The position numbers and the translations under genes are program-made. Below the pieces are notes generated by a model. That model was not told the origin of the DNA. It saw only the letters and a program-made list of their open reading frames with translations, and did no database searches. This document shows, in pieces, positions 1 through 11,505 of a stretch of 60,000 bases of DNA (position 1 is its first letter; each line of letters begins with the position of its first letter). Location of the stretch: NCBI RefSeq assembly GCF_932526225.1, contig NC_064039.1:15742639-15802638 (forward strand). The letters run 5' to 3'. This stretch comes from Nematostella vectensis (taxonomy: Eukaryota > Cnidaria > Anthozoa > Actiniaria > Edwardsiidae).

Positions 1-1351
1 ATCAACCCTTGCCTTATGACACCTCGCTAACACAAACACTTCATCAACTCTTGCCTTATGACACCTCGCTAACACAAACACTTTATCAACCCTTGCCTTA
101 CTGACACCTCGCTAACACAAACACTTTATCAACCCTTGCCTTATGACACCTCGCTAACACAAACACTTTATCAACTCTTGCCTTATGACACCTCGCTATC
201 ACCGACACTTTATCAACTCTTGCCTTACTAACACCTCGCTAACACAAACACTTTATCAAACCTTGCCTTATGACACCTTGCTAACACAAACACTTTATCA
301 ACCCTTACCTTATGACACCTCGCTAACACAAACACTTTATCAACCCTTGCCTTATGACACCTCGCTAACACAAACACTTTATCAACCCTTACCTTATGAC
401 ACCTCGCTAACACAAACACTTTATCAACCCTTGCCTTATGACACCTCGCTAACACAAGCACTTTATCAACCCTTGCCTTATGACACCTCGCTAACACAAA
501 CACTTTATCAACCCTTGCCTTATGACACCTCGCTAACACAAACACTTTATCAACTCTTGCCTTATGACACCTCGCTAACACAAACACTTTATCAACCCTT
601 GCCTTACTGACACCTCGCTAACACAAACACTTTATCAACCCTTGCCTTATGACACCTCGCTAACACAAACACTTTATCAACTCTTGCCTTATGACACCTC
701 GCTATCACCGACACTTTATCAACTCTTGCCTTACTAACACCTCGCTAACACAAACACTTTATCAAACCTTGCCTTATGACACCTCGCTATCACCGACACT
801 TTATCAACTCTTGCCTTATGACACCTCGCTATCACCGACACTTTATCAACTCTTGTCTTACTAACACCTCGCTAACACAAACACTTTATCAAACCTTGCC
901 TTATGACACCTCGCTATCACCGACACTTTATCAACTCTCGCCTTACTAACACCTCGCTAACACCGACACTTTATCAACTCTTGCCTTATGACACCTCGCT
1001 ATCACCGACACTTTATCAACTCTCGCCTTACTAACACCTCGCCATCACCGACACTTTATCAACTCTTGCCTTATGACACCTCGCTATCACCGACACTTTA
1101 TCAACTATTGCCTTATGACACCTCGCTAACACAAACACTTTATCAACCCTTGCCTCATGACACCTCGCTATCACCGACACTTTATCAACTCTTGCCTTAT
1201 GACACCTCGCTATCACCGACACTTTATCAAATCTTGTTTTACTGACACCTCGCTATCACCGACACTTTATCAACTCTTGCCTTACTAACACCTCGCTATC
1301 ACCGACACTTTATCAACTCTTGCCTTACTAAGACCTCGCCATCACCGACAC
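1..1351. repeat. 42/43-bp minisatellite, about 32 copies
   Basis: The whole stretch is a tandem array of a 42-bp monomer with core TTATCAACCCTTGCCTTATG. Some copies carry an extra base (CTTACTGACA or CTTACTAACA) and are 43 bp long. Two monomer families are visible: one with CTAACACAAACAC, dominating the left part, and one with CTATCACCGACAC, dominating from about 780 on. Because 42 is a multiple of three, runs of 42-bp copies stay open in several frames on both strands. The resulting repetitive peptides have no sign of being genes. The array runs off the left edge. Confidence 0.97.
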
Positions 1352-1892
1352 CCAGTAAATGAGAGGAAACCCTCGCTGCAAATCCTGGCTACGAACCTAA
1401 TTGTTAAAACCTATTTGTTTAAATGCGGGGGTTTGCTTCCTTCTGTCCACACTATTCCTTAACCTGTATTTCGCAGGTACCACTCTCTTGTTGTGAAACG
1501 GTTGCGCTGGCGGCCGAAGCCCGCAAAGCACGACTGTCGCTTGCATTTCGCCAGCTGTAGCGCGGACCACAGCGTGAAAATCTTCGAAATATCAGGTGTA
1601 GAATAACCCAGGCAGCGCGTAGTACTATTCACCAACAAAGACATTGAATGAAAAAGGATTTAGGAGTTTGGTCTTCTGTTGAATGTCTCCTTTACGGGCC
1701 ATCACGTGACATTCTCGTGTTATTTACTTGTCACGTGTCGTAATCTGGTCATTTGCTTGCCATAGATACATGTCTCATGTGTCCGTCAGGCGCATCCCTA
1801 GTTTGGGACAAATCAATCCTCGGCTTGCCTTCAGGACCACCTCCCCAACAACCCTTTCAAGCTCTCATCTCGCAGCCACCGAGCCTCGTGTG
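1352..1892. other. intergenic, 3' flank of the EF-hand gene
   Basis: No coding region is recognised. This stretch lies downstream of the stop codon of the minus-strand EF-hand gene and probably includes its 3' UTR. I see no convincing poly(A) signal. Confidence 0.5.
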
Positions 1893-2235
1893 TTATTTGT
1901 AAAAGTTTGCGAGTAGCAGCGGGCAATCTAGTTTAGGGTACTCATAATCATAGAACAATTCCACGTGTTGTGGTTTGTCTCGGGATGTCCCGCCACTGTA
2001 CCCGCAATCCCGTAGCTTCAGCCCTTGGTCGAGAATTTCGGTTTCCGCTCTCTGCTCTTTCTTCGTAGCTTTTTTCCTCAAAATCCGGATATCTACCGCT
2101 GACCCCCCTAACTCGCTCTTCACAATCCGTGTTATTCCATATATGGTTATGTCTGACTTCACGTGGGTGGTGAACTGACCAATGAAAGCGTCCTTATATG
2201 GTAGTCCCAAATTTGTCAAGTGCAGACAAATGTAT
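1893..2235 (-). CDS. EF-hand gene exon 5, C-terminal domain
   Basis: Acceptor CCTTGCAG|ATACATT, phase-matched to exon 4. It reads 114 codons to TAA. The content alternates hydrophobic strands and charged turns and may be a beta-rich fold; no family is recognised. Confidence 0.78.
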
Positions 2236-5200
2236 CTGCAAGGAACGGAATAATAACAAGCAATTATCTTGGAGTATGCTTTTTTTCTCCTGGAGTTTTA
2301 AGCTTTTCATTTTTTGCGCTGGAAAGGCTTGACCGTTAATGTCCATTTTTAGCGCCCAGCTTCAGATAAGCCTACCCATCCCTCTCTCGAACTATATCTC
2401 GTATTGTAACGATAAACAAACACAAAGACTGATTAATAAGAGAAATAATTTGCCTTTGGGCGATTAGTGAGTTTAAAACAACGATGGAAAACATGGAATC
2501 CCATATACATTTCAACGTAGAAAGCCCAGGTTTCACGGTATATCGTGGAGGAAGGTGAACGTTCCCGTCGTAAATCCAGACATCTTTGTACGCTAATGCA
2601 AAACAAATTTGGTATTAAGCTCTAAGCATGGTCTGCTTAAAGTCCGAAATAACAGTAATAAGTAAGGAGGACAAGGTCTGATCCAGACTGTGGTATCCGT
2701 CAACCTAAAAAATATCCCACAATTGGATGGACCACCTGATCAACTTACCTTGGAGCCTCGTTTAGAACAGGTTCCCAGATCCCAATCTCGCAGTTTGGAC
2801 ACGGTCGTAACTGGACTCTAGAGTCCAGTCCCTCTTGACCCTTTTCTTTGTCTGTGGAGACCCTGCGAGCGACGGCCCCATTTCGCAGCGTCCGCTTGAT
2901 CTTACTGACCTCGTTGTAATCAATCGTCTCGTCGTTATCTTCGTCGAGTGACATCGCCAACATGTAGGCCTCGGTCATCGTCACCGGCGCCCCTATTACA
3001 GGCAAAAGAGGGTCAGCGGTGAATATCAGAGCCATTTTTAACTCATATGATAGAGGATCAGCGGTGAATACCAAGGCCTGTACGTATACATTTTCAGTAC
3101 ACATGGTATCTGTCTGTTTTTAAAAGAGACCCTAGTACACTTGGTACTGGGTGCTGACCGAGTTTAATACAAGAGCCCATAGTACACTTGGTACTGGGTC
3201 AGCGGTAATACGGTTATACAAGAGCCCATAGTACACTTGGTTCTGGGTTTATCGGTTTTGTCCAGTGCCCAAACGCGTGAGGTCTTATGTAGTCTCCCAG
3301 AAATTAAAATTCAGATCGTATGGAGAAGTGGGGCTTTTACATCAAATTTCGAATTTTATATTAAAAATGCGTTCAATAGCTAAGATTAGCTACATTAACT
3401 TTTATTTTTTTAATCTAGTCACTACTAGGGATAAATGAAAAACGATCAAGGCAATGTAAATACCTTAGGAATATCCACTCGAGTTTTTTGTTAAACAGAA
3501 AAATGAAAGTTACTTTAATTAATCTTTTTGAGACACCCATTATATATAAAGAAAATAAAAACCCTGAAAACAAAAGAGTTCTCAAAGTGTTGTAAATGCA
3601 TTAATAATACAGTGCTATATACTTTCTAATTCTCATTAATTTATTTGCTATACTGTTCGACTAGTGAATTTTATTTAACGTTATCCAAATGACAAAAATA
3701 TAACGGAGCTACAAGGCATCGTATTTAGAAAGGGTTAATTAAAATAAAATAAGTGCATTATTTACTTTCGGTTAATAGTCTGTTTATAAATCGAAAACCA
3801 GTTTGCGTATCTAATATTCTCTTGATTAGAGTTTATCACCAGGAAAAATTCTGCTTTATATACATGTTGAGTTTAGCCTCACCTTTATAAAGCTGGAAAA
3901 GAATCGAGTGATGCTTTTAATTCTTTCGGGCCTTACTTCGCTTGTGAATGTTTTATAATCGCTGTTATTGCTAAACACTATACAAAAGGTGCCTATGGAA
4001 TGAATCCTCTGTGTGGATAGGACGGAACCATCTTATCAAGTGGAGCGAGCGCTTACACCTGCTCCATTTTGATGTTTTGGTTCATAGCAAATAGTGTTTT
4101 GCGAATCCGAAGGAACAATGCATGTTTCAAGATTATTTCCTTCAAGATCTGCTATCACTTCCAATAGGCTGCTATCTTTTCTTTTGAATTTTTGATTTAA
4201 AAAAAAATGGTATGAAAATCCGAATTTTAGTATATATTTTAAAAGTAAAACCAGAACATAATTAAGCCTTTTAAAGGCTAAAATTCCAAAGTGAAATTAA
4301 GGCCATTAGTAAAAGAAAAAAAATGGTTGCATATTTTGTTGTCCTTTTCTTAATTGTAAGATGTTTTCGACCAATCCGAAAACTTGTCAATGGTAAAATA
4401 AAAGATGGAAGTTTTTACATCTGAGAAGTAGTCATTACATCGTAATTCTATATCAAATCTCTCTATTTCTTTGCCCTTTTTCATTTTTTTTTCTGCAACA
4501 CTGCCCAAATTTTCAAGACGAAGGTTCCGACATTGGCAGGGCCGGCTTCTACGCGAATCAGTTGTAAACAGGGCTGGTGTGTGGGATGGGTTGTGGGGTG
4601 GGTTAGTGGTGTGTCTGTGGGTTTATGTCAATCAATCTTGTTTTGAAAACTGTCGGTTCTCTAGCTCACCCGGTCAATTCCTTATCAGGACATTACATAC
4701 CACATTTTGAAGTTTTCCGGGTTTTTTTTGTCGCCCTAGAGCTATGTACGTCGAGCATTTCCAGGTAATCTTGGAGGAATTCGTGTTTTATACGATTTTA
4801 CAGGCCACCATTTTGAAAATAGAGTTTTTAGAAAATCACAAGTTTCTCGCGCTCACCCCAGTCTCTTTTGGACCGGTAAGGGTTAGGGTAAGGTAAGGGT
4901 GTGATGAGTGGGGTGAGGGTGTGTTGAGTGGGGTAAGGGTGCGTTGAGTGGGGGTAAGGGTGTGTTGAGTGGGGGTAAGGGTATGTTGTGTGGGGTAAGG
5001 GTGTGTCGATTGGGGGTAAGGGTGTGATGAGTGGGGGTAAGGGTGTGATGAGTGGGGGTAAGGGTGTGATGAGTGGTGGTAAGGGTGTGTCGAGTGGGGT
5101 AAGGGTGTGTTGAGTGGGGGTAAGGGTGTGTCGAGTGGGGGTAAGGGTGTGTTGAGTGGGGTAAGGGTAAGACTGTTAGTTGGGGGTAAAGGTATGTCTT

Positions 5201-6647
5201 TTAGATGGGAGTAAGGGTCTGTCTGTTGGGTAGGGTGGGGTAAGGACCGACCGTGACTTACCTAAGTCTTGCATTCCAAGAAAGAACTCGTCGTAGCTAA
5301 GTTTGCCGCTGTTGTCTGTGTCAAATCGTTTGAAGACGTCGATAAGACGGTAATAATTGAATGTAAACCACTCTAACATTTTCTCTGGAAACGCGGAAAA
5401 TCTTTTCGCGGAATTACAGAGCTCTTCTGCCAAGTCCGCTAACTCTTGCTGAAACAAATAAATAAATAGTAACGATGACAAGGGGGATAACAGAAACCGG
5501 AGCTCCTTAAATTATACATTTTTGTTCCTCACCTCGACCCTTCGAATCCCATCGTTGAAACTGATAATATACATACCTTGTTGGAAAAGAGAACACTTTT
5601 TCGTCGGTAAGATGTAAGAGGAATTTTCCTGTTTGGTTTGCCCTTGTCCTCGTAGATCGTGACAAGTCGGTTTTCAGCCCACTTCTCCTCGTCGCTACTA
5701 CCCTCAGTCTCCCTCGCCGCCCCCTCCTTCCTGCTTCTGCCCCTAACGGTATGGGCTTCTGCCACCTCCCTCCCTGGTGTGTCTGCCGAGTACCCCCACC
5801 ATGTGTCTTCTTGCATTCTGGGGCAGTGGTCATAGGTGCCATCAGTATCTTTAAAACCAGCTTGGGGCTGGAACGCGTTTCTGGTGTATCTGCAGAAAAT
5901 AAGGCTTGTTAAAGTGCAAGATACATTAAGAAGAGATAGTATGTTCCACCTTTATATGCACACTTTTACATTCGTTCGCACATTTGTTTAACGGCTTGGC
6001 GTCAACTAGGTTTTCAAATAGCGTTAACTTTGACACATGATGAAAAAAAAAAAAAGAAAATGTGCATCTTCCTACACGATACTACATTCATACCGTTGAT
6101 TTTTCATCTTGCTCTTTCCCTTCTTGCTTGACATTTCTCTGTATACTGTTCTCCGTCCAGCGAAACTAGAATTCCCTTGTATCACCTCCTTATTACACCT
6201 GCCGAGGGCATCCTTGTAGTAGGGGCTGTTCTCGTCTGCTATCACTCTCGCGACCAACTCTTGCCAAGTCCTCACCGAGGTGTCAGAGCTCACACTTATA
6301 CTATCATCACTATTCTCCCCATCTTGGTACAAGCCAGAATGCTTTAGATTAAACAGATAACCTTCCCCAAGATTCTTATCTGTGGTTTTATTTTCCATTG
6401 ACGCCAAATTAGTTATCGCTGGTAACGATACGCCTACCTCTATACCGCCTTTATGGATGTCGCCGTTACGAAATCCTATAGGAACTGTTGCAGGTCTGAT
6501 AGATGGTAGAATATCAAGGTTTTCTCTCTCGGTTCTTGCGTCGGAATGATGGTTCAATCGCTGCACCCAGCTTCTGACAGCTGCTTTTCTCTCGTTTTCA
6601 AAGCAATTCTCCCCCCAACTTTGCGGTCCCAATAATCGGCGATGCAT
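1893..6647 (-). CDS. EF-hand protein gene, five exons, 546 residues
   Basis: Five exons join in phase with GT-AG borders: 6647-6094, 5889-5577, 5448-5262, 2992-2749 and 2235-1893. Together they give 1641 nt, exactly 547 codons including stop. The N-terminal ~185 residues are polar. Two EF-hand loops follow: DTDNSGKLSYDE near residue 339 and DEDNDETIDYNE near residue 376. Both have acidic residues at positions 1, 3, 9 and 12 (position 5 is N in the first and D in the second); the second has Glu instead of Gly at position 6. A CPNC motif follows, then a roughly 110-residue C-terminal domain that I do not recognise and that ends LLLANFYK. I infer calcium binding from the loops; the cellular role is unknown. 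The start is the first Met of the exon-1 frame, and no upstream exon was sought successfully. This is the only host gene in the window with no lesion. Confidence 0.85.
2749..2992 (-). CDS. EF-hand gene exon 4, second EF-hand and CPNC
   Basis: Acceptor TGTAATAG|GGGCG, donor CCAAG|GTAAGT, ending in phase 2. Encodes the second EF loop DEDNDETIDYNE, a basic linker and the CPNC motif. Confidence 0.83.
3131..3250. repeat. three ~50-bp imperfect repeats in intron 3
   Basis: Three copies of a block containing AGTACACTTGGTACTGGGT lie about 50 bp apart. In the second and third copies AAGAGCCCAT precedes this core; the third copy has TTC in place of TAC. They lie in the long intron between exons 3 and 4. 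No function is seen. Confidence 0.75.
3260..4870. other. intron 3, AT-rich, no feature
   Basis: The long intron of the EF-hand gene between exon 4 and the minisatellite. It is AT-rich, and I find no coding or RNA feature. Confidence 0.5.
4878..5245. repeat. telomere-like 20/21-bp G-rich minisatellite
   Basis: About 17 copies of GGGGGTAAGGGTGTGTTGAG(T), with variants ATGAG, TCGAG and 4 or 5 leading Gs. Each unit has two G-runs, so the plus strand is potentially quadruplex-forming (inference). The array sits in intron 3 and ends about 16 bp from the exon-3 donor, so it would be transcribed as the C-rich strand. Confidence 0.93.
5262..5448 (-). CDS. EF-hand gene exon 3, first EF-hand
   Basis: Acceptor TTTGTTTCAG|CAAGAG, donor TTAG|GTAAGT, ending in phase 1. 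Encodes a helix-rich lead-in and the EF loop DTDNSGKLSYDE followed by FFLGM. The donor lies less than 20 bp from a long intronic minisatellite. Confidence 0.85.
5577..5889 (-). CDS. EF-hand gene exon 2
   Basis: Acceptor TTTTCTGCAG|ATACACC, donor AACAAG|GTATGT. It completes an Arg codon from exon 1 and ends in phase 0. The content is hydrophilic (SSDEEKWAENR, then basic), with no domain recognised. Confidence 0.78.
6094..6647 (-). CDS. EF-hand gene exon 1
   Basis: 184 codons plus 2 nt, ATG to donor CAACG|GTATGA. The sequence is polar and low in recognisable domains, with a Ser/Asp-rich patch and a Lys-rich stretch before the donor. Confidence 0.75.
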
Positions 6648-7464
6648 TTTTACAATATTTGTGCAAAACCCGCTTCAATTGTTTTACTCGTGTTTTACTT
6701 ACTTCATAAAACTATCCCGTAGAACTTGTGGTCATTATTTGGTTAAAAAGTTCTCGTTTGTTTTTTCTTAGTTTGTATTTCTTGTTCATTAAATACGTTC
6801 GTCTTACATCATTTATCCAATGACAACAGATATGCGTTGATGGAACTATTGTGTGAACCGCAAGCAACAGTAATCGGTTTTCAGTTTAGAAAATTAATTA
6901 TTCACACTTTAACGCACGCGAAGTGCCAAACATCTTATAAGTAAATTCTTGTCGTTGGGTAGAATTGACTATTTATTATTTTAGTGAACAAGAGAATAGA
7001 ATCTGAGAACGCATTCCCTTGAATAGTTTTTTTCTATTATGATAGTGGTCTCGAATGTATTTTTTTAGGAAAATTGTTATTTTTAGTCATGCTTTCTGAT
7101 TGGTTGACACTAATGTACTGTAATTTGTATTTTTTCCTAAATTAATCATCTTTGCGTAAGTCTTGGCAAAGGCAGGCGCAGCGGTTTTTAGTAATCTTGC
7201 ACTGGTGTCGTCTATTCCGATTGCCATGTTTACTTGAAGGCCATTCAGGTAAAGATACCACCTTCATGATTTTTTTTTTGTCAAAAAAAATATCTATTTC
7301 TCTACAAGATGTTGTAGATAGATACGATATTGGTGGTGATTTCTCGTTATTCTCTAATCACGGAGTATCTGATTATGTCCTCGTCTGGAGTAAGGTGGGC
7401 CTCTGGGAGCGATTGTTGGTATGTTTCATAATGTTTTATTCTTTTTTCTACAACACTTGCGCGT
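6648..7464. other. upstream flank of the EF-hand gene
   Basis: AT-rich, with no ORF I can support. It should hold the promoter of the minus-strand EF-hand gene, but I see no clear TATA box or initiator. Confidence 0.4.
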
Positions 7465-7840
7465 AATCTCACAGGTAACCCAAGCGCTCGGTTTGTATCC
7501 TAGTACGCAAGAGAATTTGTATATTGATGAAAAAATAAAAAAATGAAAGAAAGTAGACTTCATATTGGACTCTCTTTATTATTGTCTCTTTGGGATCTCT
7601 CCTGAGTATTATGGGCCCATTTTACACGTTTCCCTTTCACCGCCCCTATAACACGAGAGACGTCGAAAAGAGTAAAATGGGCCCATAATACTCAGGAGAG
7701 ATCCCAAAAACAGACAATACTAAAGTCAGTCCACTAGAAAGTCTATTTTTTTTTAAAGTTTTTATTGTTTTATTACTATACAAATTCTCTTGCGTACTAG
7801 AATGCAAACCGAGTGCTTGGGTTACCTGTGATAGTCTCAC
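7465..7840. mobile_element. foldback element with ~160-bp inverted arms
   Basis: The left arm (about 7467-7625) and right arm (about 7672-7838) are imperfect reverse complements around a 46-bp loop. Both arms contain TCACAGGTAACCCAAGC, a block around AGTACGCAAGAGAATTTGTA and, at the loop, GGGATCTCTCCTGAGTATTA. It encodes no transposase, so it is best read as a foldback or MITE-like non-autonomous DNA element. The family is not assigned. Confidence 0.85.
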
Positions 7841-9009
7841 TTTCTGATTAGTTGTTAGCTATTGGTAAATCCACGGGATTCGTCATTCACACAATCCTTG
7901 CAGAGACGAACCTTGATTCAAATTCTAGAAATTCTGTTCTCAATCTTTTATATTAAATGTATTTTCCATCTTTACAAAGCACACAAAAAAATTACAGAAG
8001 ACTGCAGGGTTTTGAAGCTAAAGTTTTCAATTTTCGTGTACCAGCGCGCGCTGCACCGGTTGCATGCGCTCGCGCATGCACTACGCGCGCTGTTTTGATT
8101 TTGTAAAATACTGTTTTCGTTGTTTGTGTTGTATTTCCTTATAATTTTTGAAAAGCAAGGTGAATTTTATTTTATGGCTTTTATAAATAGAAATGACGAA
8201 AAAACAAATAAACTTTCGCTTTCGCGAGAATATCGATTTATCGATCGATTTCAAAAAGGCGGGTAAACAAGAAACACACGGTCAACTAAAAACTGCAAAA
8301 GAGTGAATAAAGACGACAAGATACCAAACAGACCTTGGAGGGAAAAATGTTGCTTTTAATAGCCCTCCAGACATAAAAACAAGAATTATTCTTTTCGGGT
8401 TTTCACCTTTTGGAAGCTACAGGCTTCAGCTTCAGATCCAAACAATAAGAAGCAAGCTCTTCAAGGCATGAATGGACTGTTCGGTGTGAAAAGTCCACGG
8501 TATGTAGAGAACAAACTTCTGTAGTAGAAAACGCATCTCCAAGGGACAAGGGTTTTCGGGAGACAAGGCACCGGCAAGGGGTGAAGCGATAAATCATTAA
8601 GTTTAGGATAACTGTTATGCTTGACGTAACTGTAAGTGTGCTTTAAATTAAAGTAGGCATGTGTAGATTGTGCTAGTAAATTTGGGAAAAGTTGCTTGAA
8701 AATATGGCCAAAAATTGCTAATATATCCAAAAGCTGCCGACAGAAGTAGAAAAGTTGCTCGCTCTTAAGTGCCGTTTGTTCTAGATAAATGCCCAAAACA
8801 TACTGGTTTTCTTGTTTTTATTTCAACAATTTCATTAAATATTTGTCCAATCATTAGAATATGTTTAATTAATCATTAAAATATAAATACACTTGTCAAT
8901 CAATCTCTTTTAACTAAAAAAATTTCTAGTAAATTTTCTAAGTAGTCAAAGTTCAATTGCCCCGGGGGGAAAGGGGGGGGGGGGGGGGTTCTTCAGGGTA
9001 AAAGTAATA
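7841..9009. other. intergenic, no gene recognised
   Basis: AT-rich sequence with short ORFs of no visible merit. It includes a GC-rich CGCG/GCGC patch near 8044-8092 and a long G-run near 8971-8988. Confidence 0.4.
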
Positions 9010-9206
9010 GGGATGCTCGTCGGGAAATTCGAAAAATACCCCTAAAAAATACCGGCACACCAAAAATTGCTACACTAAAAAAATAACCCAGAAGCCATAA
9101 AAAATACCAATTCTAAGAGAATTATTAGAGCCTATTTTTTTTTTAGGATACTCCCTAAATAACACCTGAGGCCCGATTTTGACCCCTAAAAAACGACGAG
9201 CATCCC
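9010..9206. mobile_element. 197-bp MITE with 13-bp inverted termini and TA flanks
   Basis: It begins GGGATGCTCGTCG and ends with the exact reverse complement CGACGAGCATCCC. A TA dinucleotide lies directly outside each end (9008-9009 and 9207-9208). TA target duplication is characteristic of Tc1/mariner-class transposition. There is no coding capacity. Confidence 0.82.
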
Positions 9207-11164
9207 TAACAGATCGACATGGTAAGAGTCCCCCCCCCCACGGTTCACTTGGATAAGCATCATGTTATTTCAATTTTATACTGTATTTATAAATACAGTA
9301 TCTACATCGTATATAATATACTCAATGACTCTTTAGGCAGTGATAAAGTTTACAGCCTATACTGATCGATCACGTCTCGCTACACCCGTTGCAACGTAAA
9401 CTACCTTTCTCCGCTACAAAATGCCAGGTGGATGGACAGCTCCTTCGTTGTCTGTTTTTTCCTTCATTCACGCGGATTTTACGTTTTCTAGAGATCGATG
9501 CGCTTGTGTTGGTTTAATAAGAGTTGCCCCAGCGTGCCTTGCAACCTCGATATAACCACTGGATATTTAAACGCCCGTTATAATAGCCGCTGTCAAGGAC
9601 AGTGGCTATTATAGGACTGTCCAGGACCATTAGATGAACTTTTTGATGTTTTTAATCGATTTTATAGCAATTTGTTGCTCAAAAGTTGCCAGGGAAGGCA
9701 ACAGTTGCCCTAGGTTGCCGGTCCTACGATAAGTTGCCCAAAACGTTAAAAGTTACTCAATCTACATATGCCTAATCAAAAGCCGTATTTTTTTTCCCGC
9801 CGCCCTGACTTGCGGCTAAAAGGAATGGCTCCGGATTGTGATTTGCTGAAAGAACAATAGGACACCTTCGGCAGTCGAAGCGCTACCGAAGTCGTTTCGG
9901 AAATGTCGAGCTCCGAAGAGTTTGTAAACTACAGCGTTTTATCATAGATTTTTAACAAAATAACATAGATTTTTACTCGAATCAAAATCCGGAGCCATTC
10001 CTGTTATATTTAGCCTGGTTTTAAAATAGTCAGGCATTCCTTGCTACTCGTTCCCAGTCTTCTGTGTCAACCCCGTGGTAAGATAGTGGTAAGGCCTTTG
10101 AGAGTGTACGGACGGTCGTTTAGTCAGGGACGGGCGATTTTCTATCATATTCAGTTCAAGTAAGTTAGTTTGTGGCTCATATAACGAGTGAATATAATCA
10201 CGAGGCTAAACCATGTCAAGGAATGCGATCTCCGGCTTCTTATAGATTGACTTTTGCCTTTTCTAATATGAACAAACTCCGAGCACGTGTGTTGGACAAG
10301 GATCAAGATTGGAGGCGGTCTCACTTCTTCCTGCTCAAGTTATTCGGGGCTCATAAAAGAAAACACCATGACATGAATACGCTTAAGGACTCTAACATTC
10401 CCAGGTATGCAATCTCAGCCTTCGCAGATTGACCCTATCGGGTCGATGGGGGGGTTTTGTGTGACGTGACGAACACAATCTAGTTTGAACTGGAATGTAG
10501 ACATTTTCACATTTTGTCTTAACTTATTACTCAAGTTATTTTGGGCTCAAAACATGAATTAACACCACAGCTATACAGAAAACGGTTGTACTAACCCATG
10601 TATTTTGTTATCGTTTTCTTGTCTGTTTTTTGTTTACATCTCTTATCAATATGTATAGACTGATCCTGAGCGCATTCTCTAGCTCTACTCTTATCTATGT
10701 TTGTATGTACACTGGCGAGTTTTGAAGTTTAGAATTCCAAAGGCTTGTTTGCAAGGTTCTTAAGCTGCCTAGTAATTCATGTGTTTCCAGTGAACGGCAT
10801 TTGTTTGTTGGTAAAAACAACTTTTAGATAAGACCTCTGAGCAAGTTTAGGCGGAAAAATCTTGAGTTCTGTGTAGCCTCTCTATACGCCTCAACGGCAA
10901 AGGTTTCTAGACAACCTGAAAATCCTCACAGTTTACAAGCAAAGGTGGAAATTGCTAACTTTCAGTGTAACAGTGTTTCAGTGTGTTTCGTTTTTGCACA
11001 TAGCTTATTTCATCTTTGAATAGAGTGACCATGCAATGATTATTACAATTTTTACTCTAGTGGTTAAACGCACACTGTAACTGATGCACTATATGCACTA
11101 TTTACTGTGCGGTTACGAAAAATGTAGAAACAAATGCAATACTGAAGGCAAAACTATCACGTTT
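9207..11164. other. intergenic, no gene recognised
   Basis: No supportable gene. A perfect 22-bp palindrome lies at 9279-9300 (TACTGTATTTA and its complement). A short hairpin around CCGCTGTCAAGGACAGTGG lies near 9586-9604. A diffuse duplication around 10212 and 10404 explains the ORF at 10172-10432. Confidence 0.4.
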
Positions 11165-11505
11165 AACAACAACAACAACAACATATTTATTAGCACCCTC
11201 TATTATACAGATATTACTATTAAATAAGAAAAGGAGAAAAATAATTATAATTTTTATAATTGGGCACCAGCCGCATTAAGAAATAGCATAGCTAATCGAG
11301 CTTAAGCGGCTAGGTCAAGCGGAAAATTGCATGGGTAAACAACATGATACATCAATATAATATCAATACAAACAGAAACGAAAAACAGACGAACAATAGA
11401 TGCACGCACAAGAACAAAACACGCACAAGCAAGGGGAGGTCGATTATAGGGATCATTTATATATAGGAGAGAATCTTAAGTTTGTAAATTACAACAATAA
11501 TAGAG

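Noticed and set aside
185-1245. Open frames in the minisatellite on both strands
   Set aside because: They arise because the monomer is 42 bp. The peptides are pure repeats without start context or gene neighbours.
7500-7720. Possible Rho-like or intrinsic terminator hairpin
   Set aside because: The inverted repeat is far too long, and the setting is eukaryotic; it is a foldback element.
8461-8796. Overlapping minus-strand ORFs
   Set aside because: Two overlapping frames of similar length, no domain, low-complexity AT-rich composition.
10172-10432. 86-codon plus-strand ORF
   Set aside because: No motif. It spans a diffuse internal duplication, and an opposite or alternative frame is equally plausible.
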